The position numbers and the translations under genes are program-made. This document shows, one piece after another, positions 32,917 to 46,900 of a DNA stretch of 64,000 bases. How positions within the stretch are numbered: the first letter of the stretch is position 1; each line of letters starts with the position of its first letter. The notes beneath the pieces were generated by a model. It saw nothing but the letters and a program-made list of their open reading frames with translations, did not search any database and was not told the DNA's origin. Source of the DNA: Suillus spraguei (Eukaryota; Basidiomycota; Agaricomycetes; Boletales; Suillaceae). The DNA is taken from the NCBI GenBank assembly GCA_016800925.1, contig JABCPU010000313.1, positions 1 through 64,000 on the forward strand. Direction: 5' to 3'.

Positions 32917-34278
32917 TTTAGCCAGGTGGTTTTCACTATTAGCTGTCGGGGCACATACGAAGGTGTGTCTAAATCATACCAATCACTATTCACCAAGATG
33001 GAACATATGTTCAAACCAAATCTTCTATGGAAGCCATTGTGTCTTGGAAGCTTTGCAGTCACAAATCAGGCCTATGTTTTTTCGTTGTCTGTTTTCACAA
33101 GATATATTTCTTGTGGCCGAAGCACCCATTAAATAATTGAAGGTCAATAAAACTTAAATTTTTGGAACAGTCGCAAGTCGCACAAGGTGTTCGGAAGCCA
33201 ATAGAGGCACACATACTTGCCCTGAATTCGCTTCGTCAATTCAGCTGCAATTTGGTCAACTGTAAGGCCGTACCAGGACCAATGTCGAAGACTTTATCCA
33301 TGATGCGAAGGGTCTGAATGCTCGCTTACATCTGACCTAACTCGACTGTGAATTTCTGGGCACCACAGTGCATCCTCTTAATAGTTATAATGCTATACAT
33401 AGTTTGCGCTATAATCAATGTTCCGTGTTAATTATATTCCCTACCGAGTACAGCTTGGAGAAATCAGTCATTACCATTAATGGTTCTAAGCCCCTTACCT
33501 AGAATATAATTACCGAACCTACTGTAATTCACATGTTCTCATTCGTCCTGTCTCGTGACTGCAAGAGGAATCGGATCAGTCCTTCTCGCGGACGAACGGC
33601 ACCAGATGGAAGGATGCCAAATCCATCAAAGCGGTGAATATTTCTGAATTCTGCATCACTATCAATTATGAGAGGCAGTTAGCACCATAGGGCGCGGACG
33701 TACTTGTACTAGCAGCTTTGCAATCTAGGTTTAATTGCAGACATGTCAACTTCTGTTAGGGAATACTTGAATACCGGGTTCTGTTTGGAGTTGCCCGCGA
33801 TGGTTTCCTCTATTTTCCTGTGCTACATCAGACATATGCAAGAGTTCAAGCACGTTGGAGTAGGGGACCCCTAGGGGGCGAGGTGGCGGAAGGTTTCCTC
33901 GGGTTAGAAGTGGAGATAGCCGGGAGAAAGGAAGAGAACGCTCGGTAGCAGTAGAAGCACATCTTCTCCACATCCGTCTTGTCGGCGCCATAGAGAGAGC
34001 ATACACCACTCCAATGTGCCTCAGCTTGATATTGCGTGGCTGTTGCCCATAGTACACCCCAAGTTTTTCTCCAATTGGCACCCAGTGCTCGGCTGAACTG
34101 TTTGAAAAGAGGTGTATATCAGAGATTAAGTTTAATGGCATGATGGCAAAGAATGCTGACTTGACAAACATCAAAATGAACTCAGGTCCGCAATCATAGA
34201 TGGTAGCTAGTGACGCCAGTATCAGTCTCCCTAAACACCTGTATGTGCAGCAGCACTAAGTCCGTAACCTGTGTCCCA
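32917..34278. other. Intergenic DNA upstream of the peptide gene cluster
   Basis: No gene is supported. The segment near 33765-33845 resembles the sequence just after peptide gene 1 (about 34835-34915): an AATACTTGA-TACC block and TCCTGTG-TATCAGACA blocks in the same order. It may mark the edge of the duplicated unit. Confidence 0.4.
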
Positions 34279-34285
34279 AAAAAAA

Positions 34286-34292
34286 TATAAAA
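34286..34292 (+). promoter_or_regulatory. TATA box of secreted peptide gene 1
   Basis: TATAAAA at 34286-34292 is 69 bp before the ATG. Peptide gene 3 has CATAAAA at 36446-36452, 65 bp before its ATG, in the same context (AAAAGG-GCGCG). In gene 2 the matching sequence is CATGAGGG, so its TATA box seems lost. Confidence 0.65.
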
Positions 34293-34360
34293 GGCGCGAT
34301 CTGTCTTCAATCAAACTCAGAAAATCGAAAGATATACTTCCAAGTTCCCACTCCCTCACA

Positions 34361-34823
34361 ATGCGCATCTCAACTACTGTTTTTATATCCCTCGCAATGA
34401 TGCTGGCTGTCATCGGAGCTACCGCCTCCCCAGTCGCGGAAGCATCCGTCGAGAGTGAGTGGAATTGAATTATGAGCTAGCTCCAGCCCGAGTCTGATTA
34501 TGACGCGGTAGATATCCAACGTGAAGTAGCGAGGGACCCAGGAAGAGGAGGATACAACAGGGAAGCCAGGAAGCCAGGAAGGGGAGGATACAACAGAGAG
34601 GCCAGAGAGCCATTGGGGAGGGGAGGATATAACAGGGAGGCCAGGGAGCCGGGAAGGGGAGGATATAACAGGGGAGGTCAGGGAGCCAGGAAGGGGAGGA
34701 TATAACAGGGAAGCCAGGGAGCCAGGAAGGGGAGGATATAACAGGGAAGCCAGAGAGCCAGGAAGGGGAGGATATAACAGGGAAGCCAGAGAGCCAGGAA
34801 GGGGAGGATACAACAAGGAATGA
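34361..34823 (+). CDS. Secreted repeat-peptide precursor, gene 1 (eight tandem 12-13 residue units), frameshifted in unit 5
   Basis: Exon 1 (34361-34454) encodes a signal peptide and pro-segment (MRISTTVFISLAMMLAVIGA, then TASPVAEASVE). The 57-nt intron (GTGAGT...GGTAG) ends at 34511. Exon 2 encodes tandem units of the form R-E-A/V-R-E-P-G-R-G-G-Y-N from 34520 to 34814, eight in total; unit 1 and unit 3 are one residue longer. One extra G in the run at about 34671-34674 (unit 5) shifts the frame. As it stands, translation ends at 34703-34705 after 95 residues, while units 6-8 stay open in the next frame and end cleanly with N-K-E and a stop at 34821-34823. Units are separated by R-E-A-R, an R-x-x-R site that Kex2/furin-like proteases could cut. 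It resembles fungal Kex2-processed repeat proteins in plan; I recognise no named family. Confidence 0.78.
34520..34814 (+). repeat. Coding minisatellite, eight units of 36-39 nt
   Basis: Unit lengths are 39, 36, 39, 36, 37, 36, 36 and 36 nt, summing exactly to 295. Most changes between units are silent or conservative (TAT/TAC, GAG/GAA, AGG/AGA), which argues that the coding frame was under selection. Confidence 0.9.
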
Positions 34824-35261
34824 TTACCCAGGACGAATACTTGATACCAAATTGCGCATGGAGGCGCCCGTAACCTCAGTTTTTCCTGTGTTGTATCAGA
34901 CAATATACATGATGTACTATCAGTTTACTATGGGATTGTGATATTAGTGGCAGACCTTGGCTTGAAGTCGTTGAAAGGCCTGACCGTAACTATCGCCAAC
35001 CTTACACTGTAAGTTGCACAGAATCACAGCCAAAACTGTTTAAAGAGATTTAATTAGGTTTCAAGCGTGATAGCAAAGATTGGTAACTTGACAACATCAA
35101 AAATAGACCCAGGGCACAGGAATAGGCGGCGGGGTATCCCTAATCGCCCAGAGCATGTGGAATGCATTGAGCCCGTAAGCTTGTCACAAAAAGCATGAGG
35201 GCATGTTCGTCTTCGATCAAGGTAAGACTCTCCTCCAAGTTGCCACTCCTTCATAATCACA
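34824..35261. other. Spacer between peptide genes 1 and 2
   Basis: The part 34960-35230 aligns with 36240-36480 upstream of gene 3 (shared GGCTTGAAGTCGTTGAAAGG, ATTTAATTAGG, GATAGCAAAGATTG, CCCGTAAGCTTGTCACAAAA). It is therefore part of a tandem duplication of about 1.25 kb. Confidence 0.75.
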
Positions 35262-35466
35262 ATGCGTGTCTCAACTGCTATTCTGGTATCCATTGCAATG
35301 ATGCTGAGCGTCATCGGGAGTAACGCCTCCCCGATTGTTGATGCCTCCGCTGAGAGTGAGTATAATCAAGTGAGTTGACTCCGTCTCTGATGATGATTTT
35401 CGGTGTGAAGCGTGTACTGTCAAGACATGCACGTGTCAATATAGCAGTGGTTGGTGGTATAACTAG
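35262..35466 (+). CDS. Secreted peptide precursor, gene 2 (cysteine-rich core, -WWYN end)
   Basis: Exon 1 (35262-35355, 94 nt, same length as in genes 1 and 3) encodes MRVSTAILVSIAMMLSVIGS, then NASPIVDASAE. It is followed by a GTGAGT donor at the identical position. The acceptor used by gene 3 is not preserved; an AG at 35409-35410 closes the frame and gives exon 2 35411-35466, for 49 residues ending CTVKTCTCQYSSGWWYN. The last exon matches gene 3 closely. The TATA box is degenerate (CATGAGGG) and the acceptor is changed, so this copy may be poorly expressed or dying. Confidence 0.65.
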
Positions 35467-36516
35467 ATATGAATCAGACCGTGACAGTACTGGCAAAGTT
35501 CTGAATTTGAAGAGGATGTATGTAGTTTTTCCCACCTGCAGTGTTTATGACCAAGTTCACCCGTGCTTCAAGTTACTCGTAGTCTTGTTACGAACGACTG
35601 CACGTACTGAGTCTAGGCTACATGGCAGTCCGGCAGGAGCAGAATCATTATGGGTACAGCATCAGTAAAAAGGCTATATTGTTTGAAATTCAAGGGTTCC
35701 CTAGGTCGCTGATGGTGATCAGTAACTTTATGAAAGAGGTTCACAGAGATAAGACGAGGCTGACTTAAAAGATGGAAAGATGGAACTCAAATTGGTCTGA
35801 CAGGGGAGTTGAGGATGCCGCTCAGTTGCGCGCCGCCACGATATCATAGTAACAATCAGCTATTTTTGCTGTTCTAGGCTGAAGAACGGCCACATAACAG
35901 TACGCGGCATGATAGAACTGTACGACCGTATTCACCGAGTCAGTGGTCTGACTCAGACCAGTGAAAATCGTAGAAGTTGTCGATGTGTGCCCCGCAGCAA
36001 TTGACAGGATATGCACCGTCACGGTAGACTGCCAATGTTAGTATGTCTCGGTGGGTTGTTTTGCGATGAAGTTAGATGCTTGGCCGCTTTCTGAGTCCTT
36101 GGCGGTGGCGGAACACCGTAGAAGTTAGAATGACATGGGGTGGTAATGGTTCAAATCACGAATAAAGTGAAAAGATATAATCAAAACCACGTAGAACACT
36201 CCGGACTTGATAAGTTGTTGCCAGTAGGATATTGTCAATGGTGCGCCTCGGCTTGAAGTCGTTGAAAGGGCCTAACTATAACTATCACCAGTCATGCACT
36301 GCAAGTCGCATCGAATCACAACCAAACCTATCTAAAGACATTTAATTAGGGCTTGAAGCTTGATAGCAAAGATTGATGACTTGTCACTTGATAACATCAA
36401 AAATGGACTCAGGTCCGCAGGAACCCGTAAGCTTGTCACAAAAAGCATAAAAGGGCGCGGTTCGCCTTCAATGAAAGTAAGATTCTCCTCAAAGTTGCCA
36501 CTCCTTCATAATCACA
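35467..36516. other. Spacer between peptide genes 2 and 3 with a dispersed duplicate
   Basis: Contains a segment (about 35890-36145) repeated in the same orientation at about 39150-39395, and the duplicated promoter-proximal block 36240-36480. No gene is supported. Confidence 0.6.
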
Positions 36517-36751
36517 ATGCGTGCCTCACCTGCTGTTCTGGTATCCATTGCAATGATGCTGAGCGTCATCGGGGCTAACACCTCCCCGATTATCAATGCC
36601 TCCGTTAAGGGTGAGTATAATAATCGAGATATGAGTTGGATCCGGTCCTGATGATACAATAGATTTTCGGCGTGAAGTGGGTGTGAAAGCAAGGATCGGG
36701 TGTACTGTTAAGACATGCACGTGCCAAAATAGCAATGGTTGCTACAACTAG
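36517..36751 (+). CDS. Secreted peptide precursor, gene 3 (cysteine-rich core, -GCYN end)
   Basis: Exons 36517-36610 and 36663-36751 close a frame of 60 residues. The 52-nt intron is GTGAGT...AATAG. Exon 1 encodes the shared signal peptide (MRASPAVLVSIAMMLSVIGA). Exon 2 begins D-F-R-R-E-V, parallel to N-I-Q-R-E-V in gene 1, so the pro-region is homologous across the splice site. It continues to a core with CTVKTCTCQNSNGCYN (four Cys). The R-R pair is a possible Kex2 site. A CATAAAA box lies at 36446-36452. Gene structure is the most regular of the three. The function is unknown. Confidence 0.78.
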
Positions 36752-37319
36752 TCACGTGTCAGACGGTATGGTACTGGCAAAGTTCTGAATTTGAAGAGGA
36801 TTAGTATGGAGTATGTAGTTTTTCTCAATTGCTATAATTGAGTACTTACTCGTAGTGGAATCGTGAAAATTTTATTGACTGAGAGCATTCTTCAATACTA
36901 ATGATTACTAAGTAGTATTTGCTTCTAGACACAGACAGTACACGATCAGTTCCGCTATCAACAATCATATAATATAGAGATTCCCTTCCCCGGCTGTGAT
37001 GCATGTGATGGCCCTGTCATTAATACAAAGAGGTATACACGGACCGTGCTTTTACATCATTGAGCGAGTGAGGCGAGAAGGATACCGAGAAGAATACAGA
37101 TATGCTCGAAGTGAACCGGCACGCTTGAAAGAAACTACAGCCACACTCCTGGGGTTAATTGGAGATGCACAGAACGAAAATACACTCACCGGTGACAGCT
37201 ACCTTAGTGAATGCACACCGTCAAAGTCAACGATCTAGTGGGTCAATGGTGGACACATATTTCTTGATATTTTCCTCCGCCGTGACACTCCAGCTCGTGC
37301 CCTCCATTTGGCACGCCCT
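36752..37319. other. Spacer between peptide gene 3 and the HNH gene
   Basis: The first part (to about 36830) repeats the sequence after gene 2 (AAAGTTCTGAATTTGAAGAG and TATGTAGTTTTT blocks at 35495-35540). The last 90 bases would be the readthrough end of the HNH gene if its TGA were sense. Confidence 0.6.
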
Positions 37320-38404
37320 TCACGATGGCATGGCATGGGTCGCCGCAAGGATGTCAGAGATGACATCTGCATTCATTGCCAGCGTACGTGTGCCAGGACC
37401 AGTTGACGCATCACCTATGCTCGTTATTGTACGCTGAGACTGCAACTGTGGTGGCACAGATCGATTGATGTCGTTATCTGGTGAGCGGTCACGATTGAAA
37501 GTGCCTGTGCCATTGTTGAACACGCCGTCCGACAAGACCCAGTCTTGCCAAGGGATATCATCGGGCATGGCCGGAGCGATCGGTTGGAAGGGATGGTATC
37601 CACGGACACGCATCTCATATATGATGAAGGTGGAAGGGAAGGGTGCGTGGTTATCCCGTACATCAAGCGCAATGGCTTTGCCGTGGAACTGCTGGAGAAC
37701 ATCCACACCAGAAAAATTGATAAATACAAACTTGCGAATCTATTCCCGAGTGCCGTCAATACTTGACCCAATATTAATACAAAGATGAAATCAAACTCAC
37801 ATCGGGAAAGAAACGTATGAAGAAATAGTACCTATCAAAAGCGCGGTGATGGGCGACACACATAAGGAGGCCGTTACGTGGTTCATGCCGAGGAGTATCT
37901 TTGGCCTGATCGGGGATCCAATGAAGGTTCCTCAGTTTCCACCACTATGTCTCACGTCTACATCAGGGTGCCTCAAATAGCTATTCAACTTACGAGTTCC
38001 TCGTCTGAATCCATTATAATTTGGCGATGGCCCAACATGCCGGTAATGCTATTCCCACAGATGATACAACGACGCCGACCAAAAAACTTGTCCCGCGCAG
38101 CTATCCCGGTGATGCATGCAACAGTTGACGACGATGTCGACATATCACGTTCTTCGCAACCATATCCAGGGGGCGGCCCACTTGGTGAAAGAGGAAGTGA
38201 AAATGCGGACAGGGCATCAAAGTGGTTGACTTGGTGAGAGCGAGGTGAGATGGAAGTCGAGAGAGAAAGAGGCGTTAGTAGACCTGGGGCTATAGGGGTT
38301 TTGGCAAAGTGATGACAGCAGGTGCCAATGACGTCAATGGCTGACACAATCTGCCCAGCGTAGAGGGCGCCAAAGCTCAAGACGGAGCAGTATACTGTGC
38401 GCAT
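37320..38404 (-). CDS. HNH-domain protein of the mushroom-expanded family, probably truncated by a nonsense codon
   Basis: Three exons, 38404-37994, 37944-37801 and 37730-37320, give 321 residues with phase-0 GT-AG introns of 49 and 70 nt. The HNH-type core is CIICGNS...MLGHRQII at the end of exon 1, then IPDQAKDTPRHEPRNGLLMC and VAHHRAFDRYYFFIRF in exon 2. The rest (VDVLQQFHGKAIAL, DNHAPFPSTFIIYEMRVRGY, IPWQDWVLSDGVFNN) is typical of a large Agaricomycete family of unknown role. The usual second His of HCHI is changed (HRQI), so nuclease activity is doubtful. The TGA at 37320-37322 falls where relatives have Trp; in frame beyond it, ACQMEGTSW and TAEENIKKY fit the usual C-terminus. Confidence 0.75.
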
Positions 38405-39149
38405 GGTGTCCGGAAGAACACCACGGACACATCTATGATGTAAGTTTTCGTACTGTTACAACGTTTTGATCAGCTTATCGAACACGCTGAACAGCTGCTA
38501 TAACAAATGTGAAGGTGATATCGGATATGAAAAAGACCAACCTGCTAAGTTAACCGTTTGAATATCAAAAACGCAAGGGTCTAGATAGATTGAGATGAGG
38601 GATCTGCCGGAAACTGTTTAGCCGTTAAGAATAAGGTTAAGGTTGCAAGAGCGCACTGTAACGGCCTGGTCTTATGAATCGGAAGAAACAGTAAATAATT
38701 CAAACCTGGCTAGGTATCATAACTTGCTTTCATAAACATGGTACACAGCATGACTGGACTGATTCGTGTGTGCAAAGCAATAAATAGGAAGTGTTCGCAT
38801 ATGTAACAATATGGCAAACCAAAAAAGGCGATCAGCGACCTGTATCGGTCGACGACCCGGTCTCGTCCCCATCGACGTCTGGTACCATTGATTGACGAGT
38901 AAGTAGAGACCAAGACATGATGTAGCACTGGACCTACCAACAAGATAGTCTTGTTCAATTCTCACAGCAGGTGCAGGCGGCGGCGGGGGTGGCAGTAGTG
39001 GTCTTGAAACTAGTATCTATGGAACGTCAGTTCAAGACAAATGACTAGAATAACGACCATATCAATTGGATTTAGATGAAAGCCGAATCAAGTATAGTCT
39101 CAACCTTTGATATAGAAGGGAAAAGAGACTGAAGAAGGGCTACATGATG
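38405..39149. other. Intergenic region, no gene supported
   Basis: Includes a G-rich codon-repeat-like patch near 38970-38998 and overlapping - strand frames at 38710-38965 without domain character. Confidence 0.4.
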
Positions 39150-39395
39150 ACATTGTGCGGCATGATAGAACTGTACAACATTCGCCGAGTCAGTGGTCTG
39201 ACTCGAACTAGCGAGAAATAGCAGAAGTTGTCGATGTGTGCCCCGCAGTGATCGACAGGATATGCACCGTGGCAGACTGCCGATGCTTGTATGTCTTGGT
39301 GGGATGTTTTGCGATGAGGTTAGATGCTTGACTACTTCTGAGTCCGAGTCCTTGGCGACGGAACACCATAGAAGCTAGAATGTCAATGGTTCATC
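39150..39395 (+). repeat. Duplicate of the segment at 35890-36145
   Basis: Shared blocks in the same order include GCGGCATGATAGAACTGTAC, AGTCAGTGGTCTGACTC, AGTTGTCGATGTGTGCCCCG, GACAGGATATGCACCGT and TTAGATGCTTG. Small indels and substitutions separate the copies. The content is unknown. Confidence 0.85.
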
Positions 39396-39511
39396 ACAAA
39401 GAAAGTAAAAGATAAAACAGACCAAAAACTAATAGTCTGATTTGTGTCTATAAATGCGCAATGGCCCCAGTCGGAACTTGGTCAGATGTGACATTCAACA
39501 TAGTATCGACA

Positions 39512-39700
39512 CCGATTAAATCAGTCGACGGACAGACTCGAAGTCCTTTTCCAATCATTCATGTTGGTACCTGATCCAACAGCACCGGACCGTGATCAAA
39601 GCGAGAGAGGTTGCAAAGTATTTAAATCATGTGGATGCTGATGGCCTATGCCTAATGTTCGTCGACGCACATATGCTAGTATCTGTCCTCATCGTCGAGC
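39512..39700 (+). pseudogene. Decayed fragment of the NXT1-like gene (last exon and 3' flank)
   Basis: Matches 30628-30810 in the same orientation: TTAAATCAGTCGACGGACAG, CCAATCATTCATGTTGGT, CCTGATCCAACAGCACCGG, GAGAGGTTGC-AAGTA and the 3' flank. The coding frame is broken by indels. Duplicated material therefore comes from at least three loci of this block. Confidence 0.85.
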
Positions 39701-39983
39701 CGCTCTCAGAAACACTAATAATTGTTCTTGGTCTTCGAGACTCTCGTTGTCCGTTGGGTACCGTGGATCATCTGGCCACCAAGTGGATAGATAGGTCATT
39801 GCGAGATGTCTCTGGCGGCCTAGCAGCCCTAGCCAGCGGGCTGCAGTATTAGAGCCATTCCGCTACCATCAGCTGCCTTTCAGGTGATCTAAGATGGACA
39901 TCAAGCAGCGAGCTAGTCAACGATAGCAACATACTTCACAGCTACAGAAAATCGTAAAATACTCTCAATAATTATGCAAGGTT

Positions 39984-43768
<3,785 letters not shown>

Positions 43769-43942
43769 AGCAAGGTCGTGAGGAGAGTTAGAGTTGTTGA
43801 GACTTCAGAAAGCAGCGACTATGCCTTACATAATTGTAAATTAGTCCGTTCGAATATAAATTCCTTTTCTGACAGTACTTATTTTACTGTAAATTAACCA
43901 TTCTGGCGTTCACTTGGAATTTGAAGAAAGCTGAAGAAGCTG
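43769..43942. promoter_or_regulatory. Shared divergent promoter of two RNA-helicase genes, 174 bp
   Basis: Only 174 bp separate the start codons of PRP22 (-) and the DHX57-like gene (+). Both 5' UTRs and promoters must fit here, so the two helicases are likely co-regulated. No clear TATA box is seen. Confidence 0.7.
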
Positions 43943-46900
43943 ATGCCTCCTCGCAAGGGCATCGTAAAAACTGGGAATGCAGGAAATTCGTCAAAGACTA
44001 ACAAAAACTCTGGCACAGGTCCATCTTCGCAATCAACTGATGTACACTCGGAGCAAGAAAAACCACTCTTCCCGCCCGGATCCAAATATCCTCTGAGTCT
44101 ACTTCACGAAAGGTATGTATCATGTATGCCTTTTTTTTGTAGAATTTTCATCGCAACCGAGAATGACGCCTGCTAGTCATTCGAGAGTGGCATTAACGTG
44201 CCCTGCAACGGCACGATCCGTAGATTTCCAGGCTAACTTTCCTATTCATAGGTGCCAGAAGAGTGGCTGGGACAAACCGACCGTTGAGACGGTGAGTGTG
44301 ACTATTTTATCAAGCTTCATTATAGCTCAAGTCCCGCAAGCGCAAACACGGCGATGGTTGGATTTTCGTTGTTCACATTGCCCGGTTCGATAAGAAAACA
44401 TCGCAGGCAGAAAGTGTCCGACTCGAACCTCACCCACCTCATTTGAGACCGACTGCGCTAGAAGCGCGTCATTGGGGTGCCACATACGCCTTATACCGTG
44501 TCAGTGTCTTTTTTTGTCAAGCTTCACATGACCAGTAGGATTGAGCATCGGTAACTCGGCAGTTTTGTAATGGACTTCAGCTTAATCGCGTATTACCACC
44601 TGGACCTCGTGATTACTGGACCGAGCTAGCAACAGAACATAAAAATGCACCAGAACACATGAAATGGATGTATGATGCTGATCCTTTTGCTGCACGTAGA
44701 GCAGTAGATGAGAGACAAGCGAAGGCAGCCCAAAATCGACAACAAGGAAATTCAAAAACATCGATACTGCCAGTGGGGTCTAAGGAGTTCTCTAATTCCC
44801 CCGAGGTGAGAATGTCCACTGAGTTGCGCGATTTGGTAGAAGATGTTGTCAAGAAGGTAATTGAGCTTCAGTGACAAACGCTGTTGTTATTAATGAAGGT
44901 TCCAAGGGAAATGCGATGCACTTTGGTGACGACCCTGTGATATCTGTGTTGCCCGTGGAGGCCATACCAGCTGTTACCCAGCAACTTGGTCAATTAGGTT
45001 TCAAGTCTGATCAAACACGCAATACGTTGGCCTTTCTATCCAAACCTTCGGCTCTCGGGGGTAATCTGTTGAATTCAATGAGCCCGCTGCAGGCGTGCAT
45101 AGAACATCTAGTTCTTCATCTCCCAGAATGCGACCTTCCCGAGCGTTTTTTTCCCGGAAATAACTCCTCTGATCCATTTATTGTCTCTGGTCACTCTGGC
45201 TCTGATGACTTGGCAAAGCGATGGGTGGAGGAGAAAATTATCAAAGAGGCTGGATTTCCTGCACACACGGTCAAAGAGTGTACTACTGACAGACACTCGG
45301 TAACGAATATGGATCTACTGGTAGCCTGTTTAGACTACCGCCTCCTAGGTGAGAGTGCAGGTGCCCAAACCAATCCGGATGACATAATTCTGGTTAATGT
45401 CGTGGACGGTTTACGAAGTAATGCGGATGAAGTAGAGGCTCTCGGAGCCCATTTTGTCGACGAGAATCATGTATCAATGCCTCTATTCAGCGCGCCTGTG
45501 GAGCTACACGTCTTGCTGCCTTCCTGTTCTGACTACTCCTTTCACAGCTATCCTCCTGTTTATATCACATCAAAGTCTGTACCGCCGTACATGCGACTTC
45601 ATCTTCTCTCACAACTGCTGCAAGAAATGAAACAGGATGGGTTTATGGAGCCAGGAGAAGGCTTTCTTATGGCAACAATGCGAGTCCTCGAGGAGCAGTG
45701 GGCACACGTTCAGTCCAACGGTTCGCCGGATATATCAGAAGTACTAAAATTCTTGATACCTTCGACCACTTCATCGCCCACTGCCCCTATATTTTCTGTC
45801 TCACCGACTGGTCTTAACGAAGCAGCGCGTCACAAAATCCGGCGCCGCGGTGATAGTCGATCGAACTCACAGGTTAAATTAGAATTTGACAAACTGTGCC
45901 AATCTCAAGCATATGCAACGATGTTATCAGCTCGTAGACGTCTTCCTGCATATGCTGCCAAGGACAAATTTTTGTCCTTGCTCGAGCGTAACAGAGTAGT
46001 TATCGTAGTTGGAGAAACAGGTGAGCATTATTAGCTGTTTCCAGCCCTTAAATTGAACATGTACATCTACAGGGTGTGGCAAAACCACTCAGTGTGAGAC
46101 ATAGTCAACCTTTGTCCATGCAACGTTTCCTGAGGTGTCAATTTATAGTTCCACAATTCATCCTAGATTCCTTGATACTCTCGGGACATGGAGCTGATGC
46201 TTCAATCATTATCACCCAGCCTCGCAGAATTTCTGCCGTATCTGTTGCTGCTCGGGTTTCTGCAGAACGGATAGACGACGGCTCTGTTGGATATGCTATT
46301 CGTGGAGAGACCAAGCACAATCAAGAGACCAAGTTACTCTTCTGTACGACTGGAGTTGTTTTACGAAGGCTGGGCACCGGCGACGGGCTAAACGATGTCA
46401 CGCATATTGTTGTTGATGAAGTACATGTCAACCCTTTATAAAATCCTAACCCACGACTGACTGCATGTAGGTTCACGAACGTTCTGTCGATGGTGACTTT
46501 CTTCTTCTAGAACTTAAGGAATTATTAGCACGACACTCTACACTCAAGGTGGTGCTCATGTCTGCAACAATCAATCATGAAACATTCGTGAAATATTTCA
46601 ACAACGCCCCGATGTTGACTATCCCAGGCTTTACACACCCAATCACAGATATGTACGTAGTATTGTTGTCTTGACTGCTCGAATACTCGACTACAACGGC
46701 CCTCACTCAAATGAATCATCACAGGTATCTAGAAGACTACATTTCGTCAGTTTCCTATAAGCCGACATCAGTCAAACCAAATAGAAAAGAATCGGAAGAA
46801 GAGAAACATGCATTCAGGGATTATTGCAGTTCCAAGGGCCTTAGCGAAGAGTCGACATCTGCAATCCAAAACATCATACACGCGGAAAGGATTGACTATC

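Noticed and set aside
33746..34174. 142-codon - strand ORF upstream of peptide gene 1
   Set aside because: No domain or signal. It overlaps sequence related to the duplicated peptide-gene flank and has no plausible splice or promoter evidence.
34520..34814. CRISPR-like array
   Set aside because: Units are contiguous with no unique spacers, in a eukaryotic genome, and encode a repeated peptide.
34370..34903. Long - strand ORF with repeated LLYPPLPGSLAS
   Set aside because: It is the antisense of the eight-unit repeat. The + strand has signal peptide, intron, stop and R-x-x-R logic, while the - strand frame is open only because the repeat unit length is a multiple of three.
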